Below, piece after piece: positions 7,446 to 14,778 of a stretch of DNA of 23,908 nucleotides. Made by a program: the position numbers and the translations under genes. The notes beneath the pieces were generated by a model. The model ran no database searches and had not been told where the DNA came from. It worked only from the letters and a program-made list of their open reading frames with translations. Position 1 is the first letter of the stretch; each line of letters begins with the position of its first letter. The stretch lies in NCBI GenBank assembly GCA_030633145.1, contig DAOVTM010000004.1, forward strand, positions 1-23,908. The letters run 5' to 3'. This stretch comes from Desulfobulbaceae bacterium. Lineage in GTDB: Bacteria; Desulfobacterota; Desulfobulbia; Desulfobulbales; Desulfobulbaceae.

Positions 7446-9255
7446 GGGTTTCCTGAATGCCGGCAGCGATCATTTCCGTAAAATGACAGGTCATGATGAT
7501 TTCAAAATCTTCCTGATCCAGAGTCTCGACCTCCAGCAGAATATTGGCAAGCTGTTTAAGGAGGAAGAATTTTTCCTTGAGGATGGTTACCGCCTCATCA
7601 TTACATTCGGTGAGGAGTCTTTTTATCTCTTTATCAATGGCTTCGGCGGTTGAATGACTCATCTCCACCCGCTGTCCACCTCCGCCGAGAAAACCACCGC
7701 TGTCAATTACCATGGCCTGAGGGCCTACCATGTCACTCATACCCCATTTGCAGACCATATTGGTTGCAATTTCTGTTGCCTGGACAATATCACCCTGGGC
7801 TCCGGTGGTGCGCTGTTCAAAGGCGATGAACTCGGCAGCCCGTCCGCCCATCAAGGTGGTAATCCTGCTTTTCAGGTAGCCGTAACAATAACTGGATCGG
7901 TCGTTGATGGAGAGCTGCTGGGTCTGGCCCAGGGCCATCCCCCTGGGGATAATGGTCACCTTGTGAACCGGATCGGCATCCGGCAGAGAGCGGGCAATAA
8001 TGGCATGACCAGCCTCATGAAAGGCAAGAACCAGCCGGTCATTTTCGCTCAGGAGCATTCCCTTACGCTCTACTCCCATAAGGATTCGATCTCGTGCAAG
8101 TTCAAAATGCACCAATTCGACCGATTTTTTACCGGCCCTTGCCGCCATGAGCGCAGCCTCGTTGACCAGATTGGCAATCTCGGCTCCAGAAAAACCGGGT
8201 ACCATGAGGGCAATTTGTTTCAGGTCAAGTTTTGGCTCCAGTGCGACTTTGGCTCCATGTACCTGGAGTATTTTTACTCTTCCCTTGAGATCCGGGGGAA
8301 GGATGTTCACCTGGCGGTCAAAACGTCCCGGGCGACTCAGGGCAAGGTCGAGAATATCCGGTCTGTTGGTGGCGGCAAGAACCACAATGGTATCAGTGGT
8401 GGCAAATCCGTCCATCTCAACCAGCAGGGCATTGAGGGTCTGGCTCCGTTCATCCTGCCCACCGGCGGCTCCGCCGCTGACCCTGCTCCCGCCCACTGCA
8501 TCAATCTCATCGATAAAGATGATGCAGGGGGCATTGGTTTTAGCCTCCTTAAAGATGTCTCTGACCCTGGAGGCACCAACGCCGACAAACATCTCCACAA
8601 AGTCGGAACCACTGAAGCTGTAAAAGGGGACTTCTGCCTCACCGGCAATGGCCTTAGCCAGCAGGGTCTTGCCGGTACCAGGAGGGCCTTGCAGGAGGAT
8701 TCCCTTGGGGCTGACAGCTCCGATCTGGCTGAACTGGTCAGGGTTTTTAAGGAAATCAACAATTTCCTGTACCTCTTCCAGGGCTTCCGGAATCCCGGCA
8801 ACATTATCAAAGGTGATTTGCTTCTCACCGCTGCCTGGGAGGATGAGTTTATCCGAGGCAAATCTGGATTCTTCTTCCTCCTGTTTTTTCTTCTTGCTCA
8901 ATGAAACGATGATGGTCAGGAGCAGGAGGACAAGATAGGCCAGGACAATACCCTGAAGAATTTGCTCAGAACGGTCTTTTTTAAATATTATCTGGATATT
9001 CTTTTCCTGAAGTTCGGAGATGAGCTTTTCCGGACTCGGAACACTGGTCTGATATTTATCCCCGGCCTTATGTTCGGCAATGACCTTGTTGCCGATAAAG
9101 GTAATGGATACTGGGTGGTGGTTGGTGAGACAGTGGCGGAACTCGCTGTAAGTCACCATTCGCAGCTTATGCTCCAACATCCACAGGCCGTATCCGCCTC
9201 CCACCAGGATGCTGAAGAGAAAAAAGACAAACAGATTTCTGATTAGAATTGCCAT
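7360..9255 (-). CDS. ftsH: ATP-dependent zinc metalloprotease FtsH
   Basis: Membrane-anchored AAA+ protease that extracts and degrades membrane and short-lived cytoplasmic proteins as a hexamer. Two N-terminal transmembrane helices (about residues 5-26 and 100-120) flank a periplasmic domain of normal size. The AAA module has Walker A GPPGTGKT (about 191), Walker B IIFIDEIDAVGG (about 248) and the second region of homology around NRPDILDLALSRPGRFDR. The zinc site is HEAGH (about 413). The 631-residue length is normal. The C-terminal tail carries an unusual cysteine group, CTTCPAADSCVH, beyond the protease domain; a metal-binding or redox-sensing role is possible but unproven. Start ATG 9255 has only a weak ribosome site. 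The neighbours are signalling genes rather than the common ftsH-folP order, so this may be a specialised paralogue. Confidence 0.95.
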   Translation of the reverse strand: MAILIRNLFVFFLFSILVGGGYGLWMLEHKLRMVTYSEFRHCLTNHHPVSITFIGNKVIAEHKAGDKYQTSVPSPEKLISELQEKNIQIIFKKDRSEQILQGIVLAYLVLLLLTIIVSLSKKKKQEEEESRFASDKLILPGSGEKQITFDNVAGIPEALEEVQEIVDFLKNPDQFSQIGAVSPKGILLQGPPGTGKTLLAKAIAGEAEVPFYSFSGSDFVEMFVGVGASRVRDIFKEAKTNAPCIIFIDEIDAVGGSRVSGGAAGGQDERSQTLNALLVEMDGFATTDTIVVLAATNRPDILDLALSRPGRFDRQVNILPPDLKGRVKILQVHGAKVALEPKLDLKQIALMVPGFSGAEIANLVNEAALMAARAGKKSVELVHFELARDRILMGVERKGMLLSENDRLVLAFHEAGHAIIARSLPDADPVHKVTIIPRGMALGQTQQLSINDRSSYCYGYLKSRITTLMGGRAAEFIAFEQRTTGAQGDIVQATEIATNMVCKWGMSDMVGPQAMVIDSGGFLGGGGQRVEMSHSTAEAIDKEIKRLLTECNDEAVTILKEKFFLLKQLANILLEVETLDQEDFEIIMTCHFTEMIAAGIQETHECTTCPAADSCVHSKAKKSGGKANAIL

Positions 9256-9350
9256 GTATTATTTCTGTTATGTGTTTATGTGTATAATTTGTCTGTAAAA
9301 AGGAATGATAGCTTAGTGTACCTGTTACAGTAAAATAAAAAAACACAAAA

Positions 9351-9382
9351 AAAGCCGGAGAGAATAAATTCTCTCCGGCTTT
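9351..9382 (-). terminator. Intrinsic terminator of the small-peptide operon
   Basis: A perfect 14-bp stem, AAAGCCGGAGAGAA with its complement, encloses a four-base loop. Read on the minus strand it is followed by seven T residues (plus-strand A-run 9347-9353). It lies just after the third small-peptide gene and before ftsH, so ftsH should have its own promoter in 9256-9340. The stem is nearly symmetrical but only the minus-strand side has a good T-run. Confidence 0.92.
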
Positions 9383-9424
9383 GTGTACGACGCAGTGACT
9401 AGGTTTGTTTATCCGATAATTTTT

Positions 9425-9631
9425 TTATCCGGTAATTGCCTTGAACAGGCTGGCAACCATGTTGCCGGAGCCGCCACTTGCGATCATACCGGAGAAGAGA
9501 CAGGTTACCGCCCAGACCCCGATGAGACCGCCGGTTATACCGATTGCCGCTACTGCTGTTCTTGAGACCTCTGTTCCAGCATCGGCAGTGGTCTGTACCT
9601 TTGTCTTGTGGATGGCCTGTGTCTTATTCAT
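9425..9631 (-). CDS. Small single-helix membrane peptide, third of three paralogues
   Basis: A 68-residue protein with a polar N-terminal half rich in Thr, Lys and Ala and one hydrophobic, glycine-rich helix near the C-terminus (about residues 28-52). It shares the pattern G-x-W-x3-C-x2-S-x2-I-x2-G with the two genes upstream; here it reads GVWAVTCLFSGMIASGG. The start ATG 9631 follows AAGGAG at 8 nt. It begins 13 nt after the second paralogue and is followed by a strong terminator. I do not recognise the family. It could be an accessory subunit of a membrane respiratory complex, a regulatory micro-protein, or a membrane-active peptide. The Cys inside the helix and the invariant Trp argue for conserved function. 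Confidence 0.82.
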   Translation of the reverse strand: MNKTQAIHKTKVQTTADAGTEVSRTAVAAIGITGGLIGVWAVTCLFSGMIASGGSGNMVASLFKAITG

Positions 9632-9644
9632 GATTTGTTCTCCT

Positions 9645-9863
9645 TTACATTCCCATGGCCTGAAACATATTTTTTATCAGGTTGACAGGGCCGCCGCCCT
9701 GGATAACTGCACTGGACAGGCAGACCAGACCCCATGCGCCGACTGCTGCGGCAAAGGCTGCGGTGGTAAACATGCCGACCTTGTATAATTCACTGTCAGT
9801 ATGGGCGATGTCATGTACGGTGGTGCTGGTCTTTACGGCTGTCTTTGCTTGTGCGTTGTCCAT
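9645..9863 (-). CDS. Small single-helix membrane peptide, second of three paralogues
   Basis: A 72-residue protein with the same plan as its neighbours: a polar N-terminus, then a helix containing GAWGLVCLSSAVIQGGG, matching the shared G-x-W-x3-C-x2-S-x2-I-x2-G pattern. A short amphipathic end (NLIKNMFQAMGM) follows. The start ATG 9863 follows GAGGA at 6 nt. It starts 54 nt after the first paralogue and ends 13 nt before the third, so one transcript is likely. Function unknown. Confidence 0.82.
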   Translation of the reverse strand: MDNAQAKTAVKTSTTVHDIAHTDSELYKVGMFTTAAFAAAVGAWGLVCLSSAVIQGGGPVNLIKNMFQAMGM

Positions 9864-9917
9864 GGTGAATCCTCGTATATTTTGTGTTAGTTTGAGTGTC
9901 GTTTATCAGGAGGTGGT

Positions 9918-10121
9918 TTAGCTTACGAATGAAGATGCAAACTGAGCAACAAGGCCAACCGGGCCGCTGCTGATGATTCCGGAGGCAAAACAGGCTACGG
10001 CCCAGCAACCAATGAGTGCGGAAGCCATGCTGATACCTGATACTGCGATTTTGTTCAACTCTGCTGCTGTATTATCCTGTACCGCACTTCTCTCTTTGAT
10101 GCTGATGTTTTGCTCTTTCAT
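9918..10121 (-). CDS. Small single-helix membrane peptide, first of three paralogues
   Basis: A 67-residue protein opening the operon. The polar N-terminus (about residues 1-25) is followed by a helix containing GCWAVACFASGIISSG, which fits the shared pattern and adds a second Cys next to the Trp. The start ATG 10121 follows AGGAG at 7 nt. A sigma-54 promoter match lies about 70 nt upstream and a cluster of putative activator sites beyond that, between this gene and the sigma-54 activator gene. The three peptides differ strongly outside the shared motif, so they are not recent copies; they are likely to act together. Function not recognised. Confidence 0.82.
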   Translation of the reverse strand: MKEQNISIKERSAVQDNTAAELNKIAVSGISMASALIGCWAVACFASGIISSGPVGLVAQFASSFVS

Positions 10122-10187
10122 TTTCTTGCTCCTGTATATTAGCTTTTGTTTTTAGAACTGGTTTTGCTTGCGTTATGCCTAAGCTTT

Positions 10188-10204
10188 TGCAGATTTCAGG
10201 CCAG
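10188..10204 (-). promoter_or_regulatory. Sigma-54 promoter of the small-peptide operon
   Basis: On the minus strand the sequence reads CTGGCCTGAAATCTGCA. It has the invariant GG (-24) and GC (-12) exactly 10 bp apart, TGGC at -24 and TGCA at -12, close to the consensus TGGCACG-N4-TTGCA. The predicted transcript start is near 10178, leaving a leader of about 57 nt before ATG 10121. The adjacent NtrC-type activator with a GAFTGA loop makes a sigma-54 promoter here credible. Confidence 0.8.
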
Positions 10205-10283
10205 TTCTGGAAAAAAGGAGTAGAAAAAACATCAAACATTCTATCTAACTAAGTTTTAAGAAGAAAAAAGAATGTTGGATATG

Positions 10284-10382
10284 TGTTGCAGGGAGGAGTC
10301 GGGATCGGGCTGAGGTGTTGCAAGAGTGTTGCTGCGAGAGGTTTTATGTTGCAAAAGTGTTGTCTGCAACAATTTTGCAACA
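10284..10382. promoter_or_regulatory. Array of TGTTGC sites: putative enhancer for the sigma-54 activator
   Basis: Six motif copies occur in 99 bp: TGTTGCA (10284-10290), TGTTGCAA (10316-10323), TGTTGC (10327-10332), TGTTGCAAAA (10347-10356), and the inverted forms TGCAACA (10365-10371) and TTTTGCAACA (10373-10382). The copies at 10347-10356 and 10373-10382 are exact 10-bp inverted repeats, with a smaller TGTTG/CAACA palindrome nested between them. The array lies about 80-180 bp upstream of the -24 box, the usual place for sites bound by sigma-54 activators, and directly against the end of the activator gene. Direct binding by that activator is inference. Confidence 0.7.
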
Positions 10383-10384
10383 GA

Positions 10385-12199
10385 TTATACGGTTTTTTGT
10401 ATTGCCTTATTTTTCTTGATGCCCAGTCGCTGCATCTTACGGTACAGGGTGGAACGGTCGATCTTCAACATGCGGGCTGCCTTGGATTTGTTGCCCCTGG
10501 ATCGTTTCAGTGCATCAAGGATCTCCTCTTCTTCACTGATATATGGTTCCAGGATTGATGCAGCAGTCTGCGGGAATGGGGGCGAGGCGACTGGTTGGAT
10601 GAGATGATCTTCAGGGGAGCGTACCTCTTCCGGGAAATGTTCCAGAGAAATAGTTGGCCCTTCACAGAGTACACAGGCTCGTTCTATAATATGACGCAGC
10701 TCACGGACATTGCCCGGCCAGGAGTATCCGGCAAGTACCTCCATAGCTTGATCTGAGATACCATGAATATTACGATCCAGTTTTTCACGAAAGATGGAGA
10801 GGAAATGATGCACCAGGATCGGAATCCCGCCCTTCCTGTCTCGGAGAGGGGGCAGCTTGATCTCAACCACCTTTAAACGGTAATAGAGGTCTTCGCGAAA
10901 ACTCCCATCCCGTACCTTTTCCGTAAAGTTGACATTGGTTGCGGCAATAATCCGTACATCCACCTCCACCGGAGTATCCTGTCCAACCGGAGTAAAGGTC
11001 TTTTCCTGAAGAAAGCGGAGCAGGCGCAACTGCATTCGGGGGGGGATATCACCAATCTCATCCAGGAACAGGGTTCCCCTGTCCGCCTGCAACAATCGTC
11101 CAGGTCTATTTTTTTCAGCACCGGTAAAGGCTCCCTTGACATGGCCGAACAGTTCGCTTTCGAGGAGATCTTCGGGCATTGCCGCACAGTCAACCTTGAC
11201 CAGCGTCTGTCCACTGCGGGGGGATTCAGCGTGCAAGGCCTCAGCAGCCAGTTCTTTTCCCGTGCCGGACTCACCGGTAACCAGTACCGCAGTATCCACC
11301 TTACCCACGTTTTCAATCAGGTTATAGACGTTCTGCATCACCTGGCTGGAACCGACATAGCCATGGAAGCGGTTTCTTGAGTTGATTCCAAGATCCGGGG
11401 GCGGAAGGGTGATGTCACGGGCCACAATCACTACCCCAATGAACTCTTCGGAGCCATCATCCATGGGAGTAGCATTGAGGCTGATAATCCGGAGATTGCC
11501 GTCCCGTCTTCGGCATTCGACCTGGTGTTCACGAACACTTTGTTTGGACGATACTACCTCACGGGCATCGTGCAGGCAGGCTCGGCCCATTTCACTTTGG
11601 TATGATGCAAGGTTGTTGAGGTCTTCTGAGTCAGTGGTCAGCAACCACTGTTTGGCAGTATCGTTGAGCTGAATAATATTCAGTTCACTGTCAATGGTGA
11701 TTATTGCCTCACGAACGGTGCTGAAAATGGTTTCCAGGCATCGCTTGTATTTCTCGTTTTCCAGGAACAACTGCTTTTTTTCGTTTTCCAACTGCCAGTG
11801 GGACAGAGCCTGGCGGACGAATTTGAGCAAGGTTTCCTTGTTAACCGGTTTGGAAATATAGTCAAAGGCACCGTGCCGGACGGCCTCAGCTGCACTGTCA
11901 ATATTGGGAAAACCGGTTACCATGACTACAGGACAGGTAACCCCCTTTTCCCGCACCCTGCGCAGGAGATCGGTTCCCCGCTCTCCTTTAAGAACTATGT
12001 CACTGATAATGAGGTCAAATTCCATCTCGTTGATGGCAGTGATGGCCTCATCTATGGTAGAAGCGGTGGTGATGGGTCCGTACCCCTCCCTGGCCAGAAA
12101 CATCTCAAAGGTGAGGCGGATGGATGCTTCATCGTCAACTATCAGTATCCGTGTTTCATCGGAACTCTGTTCAATTTCAAGCTGAGGTTCCATACTCAT
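10385..12199 (-). CDS. NtrC-family sigma-54-dependent response regulator
   Basis: A 604-residue transcription activator. Its receiver domain (about 14-130) has acidic DDEA and the phospho-acceptor Asp in LIISDIVLKG. A PAS-like domain (about 150-270) follows; this is an extra module not found in NtrC itself. The AAA+ domain has Walker A GESGTGKE (about 308), the sigma-54 contact loop GAFTGA (about 356) and Walker B TLFLDEIGDI. A C-terminal Fis-type helix-turn-helix (about 555-598, GNKSKAARMLKIDRSTLYRK) closes the protein. The gene overlaps its kinase gene by 4 nt (ATGA), so translation is coupled. Likely targets are the TGTTGC sites beside its own 3' end and at 15677-15726. Confidence 0.95.
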   Translation of the reverse strand: MSMEPQLEIEQSSDETRILIVDDEASIRLTFEMFLAREGYGPITTASTIDEAITAINEMEFDLIISDIVLKGERGTDLLRRVREKGVTCPVVMVTGFPNIDSAAEAVRHGAFDYISKPVNKETLLKFVRQALSHWQLENEKKQLFLENEKYKRCLETIFSTVREAIITIDSELNIIQLNDTAKQWLLTTDSEDLNNLASYQSEMGRACLHDAREVVSSKQSVREHQVECRRRDGNLRIISLNATPMDDGSEEFIGVVIVARDITLPPPDLGINSRNRFHGYVGSSQVMQNVYNLIENVGKVDTAVLVTGESGTGKELAAEALHAESPRSGQTLVKVDCAAMPEDLLESELFGHVKGAFTGAEKNRPGRLLQADRGTLFLDEIGDIPPRMQLRLLRFLQEKTFTPVGQDTPVEVDVRIIAATNVNFTEKVRDGSFREDLYYRLKVVEIKLPPLRDRKGGIPILVHHFLSIFREKLDRNIHGISDQAMEVLAGYSWPGNVRELRHIIERACVLCEGPTISLEHFPEEVRSPEDHLIQPVASPPFPQTAASILEPYISEEEEILDALKRSRGNKSKAARMLKIDRSTLYRKMQRLGIKKNKAIQKTV

Positions 12200-13311
12200 T
12201 CACCTGTCGTGGGCAGCTCAATGATCATTTTGGTATATTTATGCATTCTGGAGTCCACCTTAATAATGCCGCCGTGATCCTTAATAATGCCGTAACTGAT
12301 GCTCAGTCCAAGCCCGGTTCCCTCACCTGAAGGTTTGGTGGTGAAAAATGGATCAAATAATTTATTGAGAATACCCTGGGGTATTCCGGTGCCGGTATCC
12401 TTTATTATGACCTGGAATATCTGCTGCCCATTTTCCTGAATCAAGGGAGAGCAGGATAACTCGATTTTTTTGTCGTCAGCAGCAGCGGGATATTTTTCGT
12501 TCAAGGCATATCGGGCATTACTGAGCAGGTTCAGGAACACCTGCTGAAGCTGTCTGAAATTACCTGAGATGGTACAGGGAACCTTCTCGTAGCTGATTAT
12601 GATTTCAATACCGTCGTTTTGAAACTGGTGTTCAATCAGGGAAAGGCTGGCCTTGAGTATTTGCAGCAGGTCAACCGGTTCATCTTCATTTTCACTTTCG
12701 CGGGCAAAAGAGAGGAGGTTTTTAATAATCGAGGCAACCCGCTCTCCTTCATTGACAATTCGTGTTAACAGCTCTTCCTCCAGGGAATCCTTTTCACTGT
12801 CATCCAGGAGCAACTGGGCAAAATTAATCATCCCGGTAATGGGATTATTTACCTCATGGGCAACCCCGGCGGCCAGTTCGCCAATGGCAGCCATGTGTGC
12901 TGTGCGAAATGAATTTGCCTTGCGCATTTCATCGCCAGTCAGCTTGCGGGCAATCAGAAGGATTTTATTTACTGTACCGTCTTGTTCCTTGACGGGTGAA
13001 ATAGTGAGCAGATACTCACCGTTAAGTCCTGGCAGGGTAGTCTCTTCAACACTTGCAGAACAGGTGAGAAGAAATTCTTCAAGAGGGCATTGAATATGCG
13101 GTGAACTACCGCCGTGGATGATAGCACAGATTCCCTGGCCAATTATTTCATCACGACTTTTTTGGGAGGCTTCAATGGCAGCGTGATTGGCTTCAAAAAT
13201 GATACCCTTGGGGGTGACAACAAAGACAGGATCCAGGATGGCCTGAAAAAGCTCGTGACATTCTTGTGAAGGGCTTGAGTCTTTACTGCGGGAGCATTTT
13301 TCATTAGGCAT
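12196..13311 (-). CDS. Soluble PAS histidine kinase, partner of the sigma-54 regulator
   Basis: A 371-residue cytoplasmic sensor kinase with no transmembrane segment. An N-terminal PAS domain (about 18-135) contains several Cys and His residues (GICAIIHGG..HIQCPLEEFL), a pattern seen in many PAS kinases of this group that might bind a cofactor. The dimerisation domain has the phospho-acceptor His in AAGVAHEVNNPITG. The ATPase domain has NLLSNARYAL, DTGTGIP and GEGTGLGLS. The start ATG 13311 follows GAGG at 6 nt. The gene directly precedes and overlaps the response regulator, so the two form a cognate pair. The signal is probably cytoplasmic; a redox cue is inference. Confidence 0.94.
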   Translation of the reverse strand: MPNEKCSRSKDSSPSQECHELFQAILDPVFVVTPKGIIFEANHAAIEASQKSRDEIIGQGICAIIHGGSSPHIQCPLEEFLLTCSASVEETTLPGLNGEYLLTISPVKEQDGTVNKILLIARKLTGDEMRKANSFRTAHMAAIGELAAGVAHEVNNPITGMINFAQLLLDDSEKDSLEEELLTRIVNEGERVASIIKNLLSFARESENEDEPVDLLQILKASLSLIEHQFQNDGIEIIISYEKVPCTISGNFRQLQQVFLNLLSNARYALNEKYPAAADDKKIELSCSPLIQENGQQIFQVIIKDTGTGIPQGILNKLFDPFFTTKPSGEGTGLGLSISYGIIKDHGGIIKVDSRMHKYTKMIIELPTTGE

Positions 13312-13378
13312 TTAGTACCTCTCTATTATTTTCAATCCCTCAAAGGTGTATCTCTCTCGCCTTCCTGCACACCAAGAA

Positions 13379-13397
13379 TTGCACTGAAAAAGTGCAA
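13379..13397. promoter_or_regulatory. Inverted repeat upstream of the kinase-regulator operon
   Basis: TTGCACT (13379-13385) and AGTGCAA (13391-13397) form a perfect 7-bp inverted repeat with a 5-nt spacer, about 70 nt upstream of the kinase start. It could be an operator controlling the kinase-regulator operon. The right half with its flank (AAAAAGTGCAAAT, 13387-13399) is identical to 118-130. I could not place a convincing -10/-35 pair or sigma-54 site around it. Confidence 0.4.
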
Positions 13398-13438
13398 ATT
13401 ACTTTTTATGCTCTAAAGAGGATGCCAAAAGTATAAAC

Positions 13439-13465
13439 AAAAAAGGCCGCTCAAAGAGCGGCCTT
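13439..13465 (-). terminator. Intrinsic terminator of the ferredoxin-NrfD operon
   Basis: A perfect 10-bp stem, AAGGCCGCTC with its complement, has a three-A loop (13443-13465). On the minus strand the stem runs into TTTTTTG. It lies 18 nt after the NrfD stop codon. Confidence 0.93.
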
Positions 13466-13482
13466 GATGAAGCGCAACCTGC

Positions 13483-14685
13483 TTAGTGATGTTCTTTCTG
13501 GTCAAACACGGTGCCAAATACACGCTCACCCATGAGAAAACCAAAGAAGACAAGGCTGATGCTGCCGATTATAACTCCAAACTCATACTTGGAAGGTACA
13601 TAGGCCAGGTAGGTCGGTACATTATCCCAGCCCAGGTTGGTCGGAACCAGCAGTCCGGCCACAACCAGATCGTAACGGGCAACAAACTGTCCCACCAGGA
13701 TGAGCAGGCCGGCCAGAGCAAGCATTCCCATGTTATTCATCCTGGAGAGGATGATGAGTAGCAGGGGCAGGATCAGACCTATACCAATTTCAAGTCCCCA
13801 GAAGTTGAGGGAAAGAGGACCGTTGATCAGGGCGGCGGCAGCAATCCGGCCCAGCTCTTCACCCCCGACAAAGTACATGATCAGACGCCAGAATGTGGCA
13901 ACAGTATATAGAACAAGTACCAGGGTCATGGCCTTACCCGCACTCTTCAAGCCGTTATGGACGGCTTCACTCATCTCTTGTCTGCGGATCTTATAGGCGA
14001 GCCAGTTAAAGAAGATGGTTGCAGCCGCGCCTGAAAGAAAGGCGGCTGTGAGGAAGTAAATCGGCAGCTGACCGCCATACCAGTACGGTCTGCCCGGCAG
14101 GGTGGCAAAGACACCGCCCAGGCAGCTATTGGCCAGAACTTCAGCAATTGCGCCTGCGGTACCGAGAATCACAGCTATTCGAGCCATCCCGGTGAGGATA
14201 CCAAAGAACTCAACGATCATGCAGCCCACAGCCAACCCGTACAGGGTACCCATCCACCAGATATTGGAGGTCGGGTTGGGGGAAAGCACATTATAGATAA
14301 TCATCCGATGGGGGCTGGCAATCTCAACACCGATGGTGGCAAAGGCACCAATGATACAGACAATAGACATCCAGACCATTCTGTTGCTGACAATACCCAT
14401 CCGGGTACCGCCGAAGAGATGGGATATGGCCGCATAAATACAGAGGCCGGTTGAGGTGATGGCCCAGAAGGCGTAGGTAGCGATCAACATTCCCCATGGC
14501 ACTTCACGGGTGTTGTTATAGATAGCCTCATGACCAAATATAAAGGAGGCCACTCCGCAACTGAGGCCGAGGACAACGGTAATCAGCAACAAGACTGATA
14601 TCAGGTTTACGGTGGGGGTCGCCAGACGAGTGTCCTGGGTCTGGTTCAGTAAACCTGTTATTTCTGATAAAGCTTTATTCGCCAT
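13483..14685 (-). CDS. NrfD/PsrC-family membrane protein
   Basis: A 400-residue integral membrane protein of the NrfD family. It is expected to oxidise or reduce menaquinone and pass electrons to or from the ferredoxin encoded just upstream. Many hydrophobic helices span the protein. Segments STGLCIYAAISHLFGG, SNIWWMGTLYG and GRPYWYGGQLPIYFLTAAF match the family and the paralogue at 1061-2368, but the CPGC tail of that paralogue is missing. The start ATG 14685 follows AGGAG at 7 nt, 93 nt after the ferredoxin stop. An efficient terminator follows. As a two-gene module without a catalytic subunit it resembles NrfCD or DsrOP pairs, but the electron donor or acceptor cannot be named from this window. 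Confidence 0.9.
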   Translation of the reverse strand: MANKALSEITGLLNQTQDTRLATPTVNLISVLLLITVVLGLSCGVASFIFGHEAIYNNTREVPWGMLIATYAFWAITSTGLCIYAAISHLFGGTRMGIVSNRMVWMSIVCIIGAFATIGVEIASPHRMIIYNVLSPNPTSNIWWMGTLYGLAVGCMIVEFFGILTGMARIAVILGTAGAIAEVLANSCLGGVFATLPGRPYWYGGQLPIYFLTAAFLSGAAATIFFNWLAYKIRRQEMSEAVHNGLKSAGKAMTLVLVLYTVATFWRLIMYFVGGEELGRIAAAALINGPLSLNFWGLEIGIGLILPLLLIILSRMNNMGMLALAGLLILVGQFVARYDLVVAGLLVPTNLGWDNVPTYLAYVPSKYEFGVIIGSISLVFFGFLMGERVFGTVFDQKEHH

Positions 14686-14778
14686 TTTCTTAACTCCTGC
14701 ACAAATTTTTTATATGAAAAGAATACTCTTCATTGTTCGTTGTAAATGGAACCGGGTTATGGGATCAATCCTTCAGGA

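Noticed and set aside
7654..8904. A 416-codon open frame on the plus strand
   Set aside because: It lies wholly antisense to ftsH, whose protein has every expected motif; its translation has no domain-like character and no ribosome site.
9425..10121. The three small peptides as a multi-peptide bacteriocin
   Set aside because: No consistent double-glycine cleavage site, no immunity, peptidase or ABC exporter gene nearby, and sigma-54 control beside a respiratory module fits poorly. Kept only as an alternative.
10284..10382. CRISPR or tandem repeat array
   Set aside because: The repeats are short, in both orientations and unevenly spaced, as in protein-binding sites. No cas gene is present.
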